Source of the DNA: Ptiloglossa arizonensis
Taxonomy: Eukaryota > Arthropoda > Insecta > Hymenoptera > Colletidae
Reading direction: 5' to 3'
DNA length: 64,000 nt
Assembly (NCBI RefSeq): GCF_051014685.1
Contig: NC_135058.1
Coordinates: 15,626,811 to 15,690,810, forward strand
This document shows positions 1 through 11,015 of the stretch, piece by piece. The position numbers and the translations under genes were made by a program. The notes beneath the pieces are model-generated. The model had not been told where the DNA came from, made no database searches, and saw only the letters and a list, made by a program, of their open reading frames with translations. Numbering within the stretch: the stretch's first letter is position 1; each line of letters opens with the position of its first letter.

Positions 1-273
1 TTGGTTAACTTTGACTAACTTTGACAAACTTTGAATAACTTTGACTAACTTTGATTACCTTTGGTTAACTTTGACTAACTTTGACTAACTTTGATAAACT
101 CTCTCAAACTTTGACTAACTTTGAATACCTTTGGTTAACTTTGACTAACTTCGATAATCTTTGAATAACTTTGACTAACTTTGATTACCTTTGGTTAACT
201 TTGACTAACTTTGACTAACTTTGACAAACTTTGACAAACTTTGACAAACTTTGACAAACTTTGACAAACTTTG
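1..273. repeat. 10-bp minisatellite (TTTGACTAAC family), cut by the left edge
   Basis: Twenty-seven consecutive 10-base units of the form ttgactaact, ttggttaact, ttgacaaact, ttgaataact and ttgattacct, with one aberrant unit (ctctcaaact). The three-unit word ttgattacct-ttggttaact-ttgactaact recurs at 51-80 and 181-210, with a near copy at 121-150, so there is a 60-70 bp higher-order pattern. The last five units (221-270) are identical ttgacaaact, as expected from recent slippage or unequal exchange at that end. The array begins at base 1, so its true length is unknown. Confidence 0.97.
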
Positions 274-985
274 GGATAATGGATCTTGGGTGTGTGGGGA
301 AATTTGTGACGAATCTACAAAGAAGTTTTTACCGGAAAGAAAACATCTCTGTTGCCTTCTTTTCGAAAGGAACAAAATTCGCTAGAATTTTCCACATAAT
401 CGAGATTGGCGATCGAACGTAACGCGAAATGCGAAACGCGATATTCATACGGCGCGAGTTTGTTCTCCCGGCGAATGGTAGCGAACGACAGGCGAGTATT
501 TAATATTTTTCATTTGCACCAGCTCACCCCCGAGAAATTTACACGGCGGGATTTTCCCTCCCCTGTGTACGTTGTGTGTGTACGACGCGAATTATTATGG
601 GATCGCGTGCAAGAGGGATGGTTAACGGTTACGCGGCCGATTCAGTTTTCCAAAGACAATTGTTTAACTCGTCAATATTGAACAGCGTTCAATTAGAGGC
701 GTATTGAAATGAACGCCGCGAACGGTTCGTGGCCCCGACGCTGATACAGCGATACCGCGTCGGTTTTAAATCCCTCCTACCCCTTTGCACCCCTCTCTCG
801 GATAACGCTCCGCAATCCGTAAATGAAAATCTGTCGGCGGGGCCGCGAAACAGGTACACACGCGCGGAATATCGAATAACATTTATTTGTCGAAGAGACG
901 CCGAGCGAAATGGGAACAGGAGATGCGATCTTTTTTTTCTTTTTCATATCGCCACCCCGCATTCTTGCATTCGTACGGTGGTTCT
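274..985. other. Unique sequence, no gene seen
   Basis: Short open frames only (91 codons at most in the first half), without ATG context, splice sites or recognisable protein words. A pyrimidine run lies at about 930-945. Nothing else stands out. Confidence 0.6.
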
Positions 986-1198
986 ACAGGGTGACGAACA
1001 GTGGACGGTTGACCGAACCGGAGAACCATCCAAAATCATCGGTACATTGTATCAGAACTCTGTTGGTAAAGCGAGCGACCGTTTGAGTGCTGTGAACGTG
1101 TATATGCGTTTGGAGAAAACTATTGGTGTGAACTATCGACGCATATATGCGTCCACAGCACTTACAGGGTTAACTTTCACAGGGCGACGAACAGTGGG
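986..1198 (+). repeat. Local duplication, period about 193 bp
   Basis: The word acagggtgacgaacagtgg at 986 recurs as acagggcgacgaacagtgg at 1179, each followed by a diverged but alignable ggttgaccgaacc / ggttattcaaccg stretch. Only the ends of the two copies can still be matched by eye. The hairpin at 1086-1162 lies between them. Confidence 0.6.
1086..1162 (+). ncRNA. Precursor-miRNA-like hairpin
   Basis: A 24-nt arm at 1086-1109 is almost perfectly complementary to 1139-1162. As RNA the stem has one A-C mismatch, two G-U wobbles and 21 Watson-Crick pairs, closed by a 29-nt loop (1110-1138). The 77-nt length, one-sided small loop and near-perfect stem fit an animal pre-miRNA. The arms match none of the conserved insect miRNA seeds I know, so it would be lineage-specific or simply a chance or transposon-derived inverted repeat. 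The hairpin could be transcribed from either strand. Expression is not shown by the sequence. Confidence 0.3.
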
Positions 1199-2189
1199 TG
1201 GTTATTCAACCGAGATTTGCAACCGAGAAGGTCAAGTTCGCCGTTTAAACGTGTCGTTCGCCACAAAAACGACACTCAACGTCCCAAGAAAAATTAGCGT
1301 TGTTCGCGAAATATTATTTCGAACCGTGAATCGTTAAATCGCCAACCGTCTACACACGAAACAAACGTAACAAATAAAGGAATTACGTTCCCATCGACGC
1401 GTACAGTCTATCCCGGTGTATCTCTTCGTAACTGTCCAACAAACAGGACCCTAAATTGCCCCGACGCGAGCGTAATAATCGGTTGCATAATGACGAAACG
1501 CAACAATCATAGGACCATAAATCACCACCGGTGAAAAAAATCCGCAACAGCCTCAATAACGCGATATCAATTCCACGTCGCTCCCTTTCACCGCGGCCAC
1601 CTCAAACAATTATCTCGTCCCGCGTACGGACGCGCGGCGGATCAACATAAATCTCCCTCTTTTTCTTATGCATTATTGAGCGTTTACGCGTCAGCGTGGC
1701 ATAAACTCGGGAACGAAAGCCAGCCCGGCCGGTTAACCATCCTCTACTCGCCGGTGATGCGCGTTTAACAGTCGCGGAGCCAAAGGTCGTATCGATCGCC
1801 GATCCCGAGGACAGTCATCGACGAGCGTTTAAACGTTCTGGCAATGGCGGCGGTCGTTTATTGCTCGTCTGTTTTGATCAACAACAACGTCACGTAGAAC
1901 GAACGCTGAGAGACGCGGATAGGGATCAAGATGCTGCGAGACGTCCGTGATTTTTCGATCGTTTCGAGTCGTCTGTGCTCGGGACAGAAAACGTTGCTCG
2001 ATAGAGCACGTTTAGGGAGAGTTATCCCTTCCTTGAGAAACACCACGAAACGATATAGATTTTTATGGAGCGTCAAGTTCCAAGTTTCGAACGAATGAAA
2101 CGTTAAGCTGTGATTTTCAAGGACCGGATGTTTTCAAAATGGCTCGACGTTACGTCCTCTTTGTACAGGTATTTATCGCTGGACGATTT
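1199..2189. other. Unique sequence, no gene seen
   Basis: Moderately AT/CG-mixed sequence with TCGA-rich words and frequent stops. No splice pair, repeat or structured element was found. Confidence 0.6.
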
Positions 2190-2518
2190 TCGATCTTTCC
2201 ATTTGTTCTCTCTATCCACAATTTCTCGAGCCTCCCGTCGAAGCAACCGATCCCCGACTATCTTCGTTCGCCTTTGTAATTTTTTCCTCGCCGCTGGTCG
2301 AGACGGTTCGAATGTCTCCACGGTAAACACCGGAATCGATCATCGCCAAAAACGATCCTTCAACGTTCCGATTCGAGAAATGAAAAACCTCGATCGCCAG
2401 GTTCTTTCCACTCCGTCCCTAATTTCTCGTGCCTCTCGTCGTTGCTACCGATCTTCGACGATCTCCGCCTTTGTAATTTTTTCCTCGTCGCTGTTCGAGG
2501 TGGTTCGAATGGCTCCGC
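2190..2518 (+). repeat. Imperfect ~200-bp tandem duplication
   Basis: The block starting aatttctcgagcctcccgtc at 2220 recurs as aatttctcgtgcctctcgtc at 2421. Both copies carry cctttgtaattttttcctcg, then a cgctg(g/t)tcgag run and a ggttcgaatg word. About 100 bp align at roughly 80 percent identity by eye, and the preceding 30 bp are also similar. The offset is about 200 bp. Confidence 0.8.
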
Positions 2519-2555
2519 GATGAAATTACCCGGGAACCCGCGAAACGAATGCGAT

Positions 2556-2577
2556 GGGTGGGTGGGGGTACGGGGGG
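2556..2577 (+). other. G-quadruplex motif
   Basis: Four G runs on the plus strand (G3-T-G3-T-G5-TAC-G6) with loops of 1, 1 and 3 nt. This is a textbook parallel quadruplex pattern. No promoter or exon that it might regulate is recognisable next to it. Confidence 0.7.
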
Positions 2578-2774
2578 CAATCGAACGGCCCCCGCTATTC
2601 GACGGAGGACGCGTACGTCGAACGATGGAGAAGGACGGGAACCGTTCGTTCGGTGTATCGCAGCCTCCACGGGATCGTAAGCGAGTAACAAGCCAAGCAT
2701 TCGCGGACGTAAAGATGTCTCGGCAGTCGGCTCTCGGTTATATCTTCATTATAAGGCCGGCGGAGTTACGTACT

Positions 2775-2785
2775 GCCGCGGCGGC

Positions 2786-2817
<32 letters not shown>
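2775..2817. repeat. (GGC)n trinucleotide microsatellite
   Basis: About 14 GGC/GCG units with one interruption (ggtggc). In one plus frame it would encode polyalanine, but the surrounding open frame has no other sign of coding. Confidence 0.95.
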
Positions 2818-2914
2818 ACTCGTGGTGCTCAAAATTATGCGCCGCCCGCAGTTATCATTGCCTTCAGGGTCAGCCGCACGAATAATTGGCTTCCACCCAT
2901 ATAATACTCTCCTA

Positions 2915-2948
2915 TACGTACGTAGCTATGTACGTACGTACGTACGTA
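2915..2948. repeat. (ACGT)n tetranucleotide microsatellite
   Basis: Two blocks, 2915-2924 and 2931-2948, of perfect self-complementary TACG units, separated by gctatg. The repeat is its own reverse complement, so it can form a cruciform. Confidence 0.95.
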
Positions 2949-3340
2949 GCGTCGTTCGCCCAACGTCCCACGATCATCCTCCTTTCTAAGCGAACCAGCG
3001 CGCCCCGTTATCGAATTAAAAAGCTCTTCCGAGACTGCCTAACGGGACGCTGATTCGTCGGATTAAATTGGAATTCGCGCGTTGTTTCCGCGCGCCAGCG
3101 AGCGGGAGATTCACAGGGGGAGAGGGGAACCTTGCCTCGATGATCCAGCCGAGGTGATCGCGGGTACCGCTCTCGATGTCGGTCTTAGACTTCGAATCGC
3201 TCGAGTTGTGGATATCGCGTTGAAAATTGAAACCACGGTGGTGGTTCGCCGCGCGAAAAAGCTGGCCGATCGATGATTCGCGATCGAAGACGATCGCACC
3301 GATTCGATCGGGATCGTGCACCCCGGGATCGCGCTCCTCG
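2949..3340. other. Unique sequence, no gene seen
   Basis: TCGA-rich sequence in which several frames of both strands stay open for 60-100 codons at the same place, the signature of a stop-poor composition rather than a gene. Confidence 0.55.
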
Positions 3341-3590
3341 ATGACGATAGTTATCGTTGGTATCGAAAGGGTTCGAATGATCGTTCATTGGTTATCGTAG
3401 TCACCGTTGCCATCGAAAGGATTCGAACGAATAACCATCGATAATCGTAGTCACAGTTGCCACCGAAAGGATTCAAACGAGTATCGACGAACGATCGTGG
3501 TTACCCTTGGTATCGTAAATGGTTCGTTGAGTATCCGTGGTAATGGTAGTCAGCGTTGCTACCGAAATAGTTGGTCAAGTATCCACGTAA
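3341..3590 (+). repeat. 50-bp minisatellite, five degenerate copies
   Basis: The core gtagtcac(c/a)gttgccatcgaaagg recurs at about 3347, 3397, 3447, 3497 and 3546, a constant 49-50 bp step. Each unit continues with attcgaacga-type words. Copies are roughly 65-80 percent alike. Confidence 0.85.
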
Positions 3591-3668
3591 AGCAGAAAAT
3601 CACTTTCTTCGTGGGAAAATCCACGAACACGGAGCACTTTTGTATCTTATCGCGGAAACGAGGAAACA

Positions 3669-3772
3669 TTTTTCTTCTTCCTCTTCCACTTCTTCTTCTC
3701 CGGAGCGTTCCAGATTCTTTTATTTCCTTCTTCTTCGTTTTTTTCTTGTTTCTTTTTTCTTCTTTTTTTTTG
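3669..3772 (+). repeat. Pyrimidine tract (CTT/T-rich)
   Basis: About 100 bp of almost uninterrupted C and T on the plus strand (cttcttcctcttccacttc, then T-rich). It is low complexity and capable of triplex formation or of acting as a splice polypyrimidine tract. No AG plus open exon follows convincingly. Confidence 0.85.
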
Positions 3773-4490
3773 CCCCCGAGTGTACTTTCCCCGGAGCTCT
3801 TTCCGCGTTCGACTCTCCCGTTTCTCTGTCTGTCCGCCAGGATCGCGGAGAGTTTATCGAACTTTCGGGGCACGGAGCGGTGCGGAGCGGTGTGGCGCAG
3901 ACGGTCGCGCGGCGGAGCGGTGTCTCGAGCGATCCGGAGTGCTCGCGTTTTCTTACGAAACGAACGGAATGCATAAGTATTTCCGGCGGTGTTCCACGTA
4001 GGCCGCGGAGGGAGGATTCTCTCGCGGCGACTTCCGGCTGCGAGGCGAGCTAGTGTCCCTAATTACCGTGTCGGTTCATGAATACGATTGCCGCCGCGCG
4101 ACCGTGCCTCCTCGCCGCGGCACGGAAGCTAGCGTGGCGTCACCGGTTGTTACTCCGCTCATGAATTTATGTATCTGCATTCTCCAACCGCAGTTCGAGG
4201 CACCCCGATGAAGAAGAAGAATCGTCCTCTGCTCCGGTCTGCCCGCTTCCTTACCCTTTGGCACGCCTCGGTACCCTCGAACGATGTCGCGGATTCGTGG
4301 CGGCCGGATGAGCTCGACGGTTCCCCGCTGCTTTGCACCTTGGTCCACGCATGTGGAACCGTATGCGTTCTTTACCTGGACGATACACCGATTATATTCT
4401 TTCGAGATTAACCACTAGGAGACGTCGAATATCGGCCAGAGGTCCCGAGTGCGTCGATGTTAACCCACGGTGGCTACACTCGACGATGGA

Positions 4491-4645
4491 TTTTTTTTAA
4501 CCACTGGAACAGACGAAGTACTGTTGTGGAGGAACGTGGAGGTAGAACGTAGGGGTAGATTCGATGAGGGATTTTTTTACTTTCGCGAACCACTGGAACG
4601 GAGGAAGAACAGTTACGGAGGAACGTAGAAATATAGCGATGCAGA
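4491..4645 (+). repeat. 89-bp tandem duplication
   Basis: The word aaccactggaac at 4499 recurs at 4588, each preceded by a T run and followed by gaggaacgt(g/a)ga. Two copies are visible, about 75 percent alike. Confidence 0.75.
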
Positions 4646-4861
4646 TGTCCATGTTGACACGAATTGGCACAGTTCGATGTAGGAACCTACTGAAAGGGGT
4701 TGTAGGTGTAAATTATACTTTTGTGTTTTTATTATACTTTTTGTACACGTATCTTAGACTTTTAGGAAGATTTCGAACGTTAACGTTGGGTTTCTGTTCA
4801 GGGACATTTGCTCCGGTTGAGGCTTGAAAACGATAGTGATTTAGAGTTAACGTAGTAAGGA

Positions 4862-4955
4862 TGTCTAGAGGATTGGTTAATGAACACCTTGTGTAAGAAG
4901 TCCCTTTGATTGGTGCGAATTTTGTAATAGAAATCTAGAGGATTGGTTAGTACGA
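4862..4955 (+). repeat. 70-bp duplication
   Basis: tctagaggattggtta at 4864 recurs at 4934. The identical core is about 16 bp and the flanks are diverged. Confidence 0.55.
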
Positions 4956-6642
4956 CTCTTCGAGGTTATTTTTTCCCTCTAGAGTGTTCAAGGTCACCGA
5001 TACTCTTTTACGCGAAAGTAGAGGTTTTTTTTTTCTGGAATTTTATAGCAGATATTAATATGCATTCAGCCGTGCGTATAGTGTGACCACGTTATCCTTC
5101 GAGTCTCTTTTCTTCGATAAGGAACGATGATTTGCGAGCGTAAGTAATCGCGTTCGTTGACAATTCGCAAGGTCTGTTTACCATCGAATCGTTATGGTAA
5201 TCGGTGTGAATGTTTTACGACGTCGTTGCGCAAAGTCAGAAGGAAAGTTGAAGAAAAATCCGTACCGTCGCGGATCTACCATTCCGAGAGAATTAGAGCT
5301 TATTACGCATCGGTATCGCGGCAGAAACAATTAACACCGCATCACGAACACCGTCGTTGATCGTCTCGCAATTAGAAAACGCATCGTCCTCTTAGAACTG
5401 CATTTTGAATACTTACCGCTAGAATTAACGCACAGATTCCGTTATATTAAAATACATCTCGTACCCGAGGAAAATCGGTGAGGAAAAGCGGAAATTTATC
5501 GAATTGATACCACGTGTAGAATAGAAAGATTCGTAACCTCTTCGAAAAAAAGTGCTGTGGAATATTAAAATAAATTTCTTTGCAAAAGTAGTTGGAACCA
5601 TTGCGACTGATCGGTAAATCCATTCATTGATAAATATAATATGGTAAAGCTATGTACAATTGCCTAAAAGTAGACTGCAACGATAACCTAACCCTTCCAA
5701 GACTTTTCTAAGAAAAAGATTTGGTAATTTCGATGGAGTTCAAGGTCGTTGTTCACGTCCCTTCGAATACACCGTGTCTCCTACGAGAAGTCGAAGGAGG
5801 ATACACCGGTGACCTTGAAAACTGTTCAGAAAATGACCGTACAAGAGGAGTCTGTTCTCCATTCGCTCAGATGCTCGGTGAATTCCCCCGCGCCGCGATT
5901 CCGCACGACACACACCCGATTACCATTTCTATGGCAATTAGAACGATCTGTTATCCAAAGATCTGAACGTAGACGTCGATATCTCATAAGGATAGCCTAG
6001 TTACCGACAGGAATCACGTCTAGTCGCGTTCACCGGTTGCCTCGCGATACCTGAACGTCCTCGCCGGCTCGCAGCACGGCGATGAACAAAAGAAACCAGC
6101 GCGACTTAACATATTAGCGTTAATTAAGGCAATTATGTCTCCGCGTAGCGAGCATGAGACTGTGTCCGCTCCTGTGCCTCGGCTCATCCATATTCAAAAG
6201 TCGTTTCCGACCGGTGCCTGCGCGCGTCGTCTACGCAACCGACGTCGTCTCTTTACAAGCTGCGCCGCGTCGTTGACAGTCATCGTGGGATTGTCCCGTT
6301 CACCTCCGCCATTAAGGATCGAGGTCGATGCTAACGTAATCCTCGCGTTTTCGTATGCGTTCGCTCGTCTATCGTATCCACGAGTCCCTTTCGCGTGCCG
6401 ATCGATCGTCCGTCCAACAGGACCGTGACATTTTTTTATTAGAATTTACGTTTCAAGTCACGGATAAAACTTGAACTTTTCGTGTAAATAAAAATATTGG
6501 ACGCATCTTTTGGGTAAAGATATTGCGCGGTTACAATATTCTTATAATCTTTTGTGGAAATATTATTTAGTATTACTTCTTGCGCGATCCGTATTATGGG
6601 ACTGAAATTCCTATCCGAATCAAAATTTCGAAAAATGAATAA
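4956..6642. other. Unique sequence, no gene seen
   Basis: No repeat and no convincing exon. A donor-like sequence for the minus strand (AGCG|gtaagt, plus 5404-5414) has no matching acceptor upstream. Open frames of 80-97 codons near 5721-6000 and 6135-6428 have no recognisable domains. Confidence 0.55.
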
Positions 6643-6670
6643 ACAACTTTTTAATTACATAAAAAGTTGT
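6643..6670. other. Perfect 10-bp hairpin
   Basis: acaacttttt (6643-6652) pairs with aaaaagttgt (6661-6670) around the 8-nt loop aattacat. It is AT-rich and probably has no specific function. Confidence 0.6.
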
Positions 6671-6918
6671 GTTTCGATTCGAGAGTCTTGAACGCTGCTA
6701 TGGCTTCTTTCGACCTTTCCAATTGCGCAGGTTTGGATTAATTGTGCGTTTAGTTCGCCTAATTCGAAAAATCAAATTCGTCGATGATTTAAAAAAAAAA
6801 ATGCGCGAAACTTTGCGAGAGTGTAGATCTGGTTTTACAATGTGTTGCGGTGGATTTTCTTTCTTGGTTTAAGTCCGTTTTCCTTGAGAATTGTGTAAAA
6901 TTTACTTTTCATTTTCAG

Positions 6919-7006
6919 TTACGAAATGCTCGGACAATTGGTTCTTTTTTCGTTGCGTACGAACAAGGATACGCACGTTGCCACGCAATCAAGACGATTG
7001 CATTCC
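6919..7006 (+). CDS. Candidate internal exon (weak)
   Basis: A good 3' splice site (acttttcattttcag, AG at 6917-6918) is followed 88 bp later by a donor-like TCC|gtgagt at 7007. All three frames are open across the interval, so the reading frame cannot be chosen. No protein family was recognised. It may be non-coding or chance; it rests on splice consensus alone. Confidence 0.15.
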
Positions 7007-7042
7007 GTGAGTTGGCGTACTCGTGCATCCAGCTTTCGTAGC

Positions 7043-7074
7043 ATTTTTATTTATTTATTTATTTTTTTTTTTTT
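7043..7074 (+). repeat. (TTTA)n grading into poly-T
   Basis: Four TTTA units followed by a T13 run. This could be the reverse complement of an A-rich retroposon tail, but no element body is recognisable next to it. Confidence 0.85.
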
Positions 7075-7960
7075 CAAATATCTCTGGATGGGTTTGGAAT
7101 GTCGAATGCCTGCTCGAGATCCGACTAGATCTTGTAAATTTAGCCACCTCGGTTGCTCGTCGTCTTGTGCATATAAGTCACCTCGTAAAGAATATAAACA
7201 CATCCGCAGCGCAAACTTACGAGACGATCTAAGTAGAACGAAACAGATTACAACAAATAAAAGTGTAAGCATCGTCGTTACGTTTCATATTCAAAGTTAC
7301 GTCTTCCTGTGACTCTCGATCGCGTGAGAATATACCAACCGAGCGTACGACGATGACTTTTCAACTTTTTCAGTTCAAGTGTCGTGTATTATGTTTTATT
7401 TCTTGCTGGTAAACAAAATTTCAAAAAATCCATCGTATTGGTGGATCTACTTGTTAAACACCCGGTATAATTTGATTTCTAATCGATTTAAAAATTCTCA
7501 GTGGTCTTCCAATATTATTCTTTGTACGGTTAATTCGTAAAGTCTATGGATGCAGGTGTTTCGCGTTACTCAACCGTTCGTTTCTTCATCAAACCCTTTC
7601 CTCGATGATGCTTCGATTTCTAACATAGTGTCAGCGGACAAAGTAACTCACAGAGTATTATCACCGATACGGGGCAATGGTATTATCCTCCGGGATTACA
7701 CAAGTTTTAACACACCGTGCGATGCATAGAGAATCGAACAATTAAGTATCGGATAACTTTCCAATCGACGATATTGTACGGCCAGGTGCCTCGTGATGTC
7801 TCGTTTCGCTCGACCTGCACCGAATAGAAAATAAAATGAACCGGTCTCGTCGGTTTCAAGACCACCGATCTCAACGTGGACCGTTCGATCGGCGACGTAT
7901 CGGTGATCACCGGTAGGCACACTCGATGTTTTAATAGTGTGGCAACTGGAGACGCGGTGT
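7075..7960. other. Unique sequence, no gene seen
   Basis: AT-rich, with short open frames on both strands and no structured element. Confidence 0.55.
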
Positions 7961-8230
7961 GCGGGAAAAAAAGCAGGCAAAAGTGTAGGAGAAGCTAGAA
8001 GGAGGGAACCGGAGACTCGAGCGGAAGAGGGGGCGATGGGAGAGAGAGACGGAGGGGAGTCTAGCCGAGTCGAGTCCGCGAGAAGGATAAAGTAGACAGG
8101 AGTTAAAAGGGGGAAGAGTGAGCGAGGCTAGGTCGACTGGATATAGATAGAGTCCAGGGGGTGGCTGGACGGAAGAGGGTGAACAGGGTGAAGAGGACAA
8201 GAGAGAGGAAAGGAGAAAACCGGGCACGTC
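7961..8230 (+). repeat. Purine-rich tract
   Basis: Long G/A-rich run on the plus strand (gagagagacggaggggagt and similar) with few pyrimidines. It keeps several minus-strand frames open as proline/serine/leucine-rich pseudo-peptides, which are not taken as genes. Confidence 0.7.
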
Positions 8231-8554
8231 TAGGTTTTGCTATGACCAATGGCGGACGGGGACACAGCGCGCGCCGTTCGTATCGATCCAAGAGACTACG
8301 TTGGACTCCGTCGAGTACCTCTCTCCCGGGTCACCTCATCCGTCCTCCGCGAATCTTCATCGTTCACCTTTTTCACCCCGGGTCGATGCTACTTTACGCT
8401 CTTCTTCCCCCGGATTTTATCCTCCAGGTGCTCTCCTCCATCTTTTCACGTCTGCGCCGGTCCTCGTGTCTCTTTGGCTATTTAAACAACGATCTCGTCC
8501 TGTCTTCCGGTTTCGTTACGGTCGCGAACTCGTGGAATCGTTGTACCAGGTAGT

Positions 8555-8750
8555 ACCGGGACGGAGGTGTACACGGTTTGACACCTGGACTTACGGAATA
8601 ATTATTTTGGACAGCTCCGGGACGGATGGATTTACCTGGAAATAATTGTTTCAGGGAGATCTGCAACGAAGGTGTACGATTTGACACACCTGAGCTTGTG
8701 GAGCAGTTGTTTCGGGGAACATTGGGACAGAGATGATTTTGCGGAAGGAT
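8555..8750 (+). repeat. Degenerate tandem repeat, about 105 bp with a ~50-bp sub-unit
   Basis: ggtgtacacggtttgacacc near 8566 and ggtgtacgatttgacacacc at 8671 are 105 bp apart. Between and after them the words gggacgg and ataattgttt(c/t) recur about every 50 bp. Confidence 0.6.
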
Positions 8751-8947
8751 TCACAGTTGTCCGTCACAATTGAAGCAATTCGTTTGGACGGTCTAGGTAG
8801 TTAGGCTTTCGTTGCTTCGTAGACGTGTTGGTTAAATATTGTTAAGAAAGTAATAGAGCGTTAGGACGGTTAGGAAGCATGGATAAGAGAGAAAGGTTAG
8901 GAGGATCATGACCGAGTTTCCCGTGCAGAAAATATAATATACACTAG

Positions 8948-9180
8948 CTACAGGGTGATCGATAGAGCCTTTTTACTGCTATGATTTTTTCCTATCCTCG
9001 AATTAATCCATCGTCATCCCTTTTACATTAGTTAACTTGTGTAATATTTATACACGACTCGATACAATCTTGTAAATTTTCACGAGCGAAATACTATAGA
9101 AAATTAGAGGATATTTTTCAAAGATAGAACATTCTCAGTGTGTCTCCCGTATTGCAATCTATTCTCCGAAATCAAATAAA
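8948..9180 (+). mobile_element. Possible transposon end (ACAGGGTGATC type)
   Basis: ctacagggtgatc at about 8950 begins an AT-rich stretch. The same leading word occurs at 56627 (acagggtgatcc). Terminal words of the form ACAGGGTG are frequent at ends of insect repeats in my general knowledge, but no second end, coding region or target duplication could be found here. Confidence 0.25.
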
Positions 9181-9702
9181 TTCTCTACTTCCACTTTACT
9201 ACACCGTCCGAAAGAGCAATTATTCGCGATCGTCTAATTGCTCGAGACGTTCTCCAAATCCTACGAGGGAGGGTGCACCTTCGAGTCGGAAGAATGGAGG
9301 GTACTCTTAACCTCCCGAGGAGGAAGGCGCTTGCGCGAGACCCTCGACAGGATTCCAGCCTGGATCCTCCCTGCACGGGGACACGATGAATCGAGGTATA
9401 GAGGGAGCGAGCAGGATGCGACTCGTGGGAGGGAAAGAGGAACACTGTGTCACCAGCGCGTGTCGCCACGGTGGTGACACTCCACTGGACATGCGTACTC
9501 TTTCGACCTATCGTTGCTCGGGTTATTAAAATTTTCGAGCCAATGAACATCCGCGGATCGACTGTCAGGGGCTGCGCCCTGCGAGGGCTTCCTCTTCCGT
9601 GGTTCGAGGAGGGATGCAGCGTCTGCTTAAAATTTTCTTCCATCGTCTCTGGAACTGGACAGTTATTTTGCGTTTCACCAATCGAGACTCGTTGGTACAA
9701 TT

Positions 9703-9900
9703 ATACAGGGTGTTTGCAAGAAACAATCAAACTCGGTCGGTATGCTCTACGAGTAAAAAGGCGGTCTGTACAATTTTGCTTTATTCTCTTCTATGTCATA
9801 CTTTCGATGCTGCGTACTATTGACGTAAATATAAACACTTTATATTTACTATAATAATAATACTTAATTCTACACTTTGCGTAAATCCGTTCACAGTACT
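9703..9900 (+). mobile_element. Possible transposon end (ACAGGGTGTTT type)
   Basis: tacagggtgtttgc at about 9703 leads into AT-rich sequence. It resembles aaagggtgtttccgatatag at 22190 and, on the other strand, the acaggatgtttataaatt word near 43755. There is no coding remnant and the assignment to a family is unresolved. Confidence 0.25.
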
Positions 9901-10195
9901 CGTGAATTATATATAATTAACACATTAGGGTACGCTGTATTTTCTAATACCGTGATGGTCGATCCAAGTAACAAATTCTCTCGGTATTCTCGACACGATC
10001 GTGCACGAGCTGTTCTCGATCGTTCCTGACGAAGTGTCCTCCGTGTCACCAGTCCGGTTATAAGTTTCGCTCAACGAAACGGTAACTCCGTTGCACTCTT
10101 CCAAATCCAATGGTCGGAACCAACTCGATTTCACCCCAAAGAACCCGCGAACCCTTAAAGTACGCGTGACAGAGGGGCGATTATCGGATGCACAG

Positions 10196-10420
10196 ATAAC
10201 GAGAGCCCGAAAGAGTAGAAATCGGAGAAACAGAGGGAGCGGAGAACGAAGAGGACTCCTCCTCTTGGGCTTGTCATCGCGAGGGATCAGGAGGCAAGGT
10301 TTTGCACGCGATCGTCGAGTCGTTCGTTAGGTTTCCAGGGTGGAAGGGAAGAAACTGGCGAGCAAAGAGGTAACGAAGAGAAAGAGAGAGGGACAGAGGC
10401 GGGGTGGCGGAGAACTAGGA
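10196..10420 (+). repeat. Purine-rich tract
   Basis: G/A-rich low-complexity sequence interrupted by a short cctcctcttgggc segment. No gene. Confidence 0.6.
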
Positions 10421-11015
10421 TGATTTTATGGTCGTGCAAGTCGGGGCAGGGTCGTTGAGTGGCGGTTTTTGTTGCGAGCCTCGGTGGACTGGGCCCCGAA
10501 CCGTCCGGGATCTCTCCTCCGTGTACCGCCCACTCCATTATCTCGGTGATGATGAGTGCGCGGGCGGGTGGACCTCGTAACACACATCAGCGGAAGGATT
10601 ACCCTTCCTTCCAGCGTCTCCTGCCACCTTGGCCTCCTCCTTGTTCTTCGGGCTGCCCCGCGCCGCCCCGATACATCGTCCTGCGTGGGCTAATGGGCAG
10701 AATGATTTGCGAGCAAAAAATAAATTGCTCGGAAATTCTTCGATGACGGAACCGGGGATATGGCTCTCCGTTGAACCTGACTCGATCGAGGATCGAGCCG
10801 GGCTTTGGGAGTACTCCAAGCCTTTCGAAGCGATCCACCTTCACCAACGTCTTTACAATTGTTGAACAACGATGCTGGAATTTTTTAAGGGTGTTGATCG
10901 ATGATTTTTAGAACATCGATCGATTTAGGATCCTAATAAAATTAGGAAGCGATGTTGCATTCACCGTGTAGGAAAGCTACCTGTACATCGAACTTGTGTC
11001 TACTATCCCTGTTCT
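10421..11015. other. Unique sequence, no gene seen
   Basis: GC-rich first half with overlapping open frames of 78-98 codons on both strands and no domain. AT-richer towards the fold-back element. Confidence 0.5.

Noticed and set aside
729..1337. 202-codon plus-strand open frame
   Set aside because: No ATG at its start, and it spans the diverged duplication and the hairpin. No recognisable domain.
2280..2310. ggttcgaatg words as tRNA B-boxes (2302, 2508, 3370)
   Set aside because: They belong to local duplications and no A-box or cloverleaf can be drawn around them.
4564..4827. 87-codon ATG frame with one hydrophobic stretch
   Set aside because: Its first third is the second copy of an 89-bp duplication, the hydrophobic part is a T-rich stretch, and the length is within chance.
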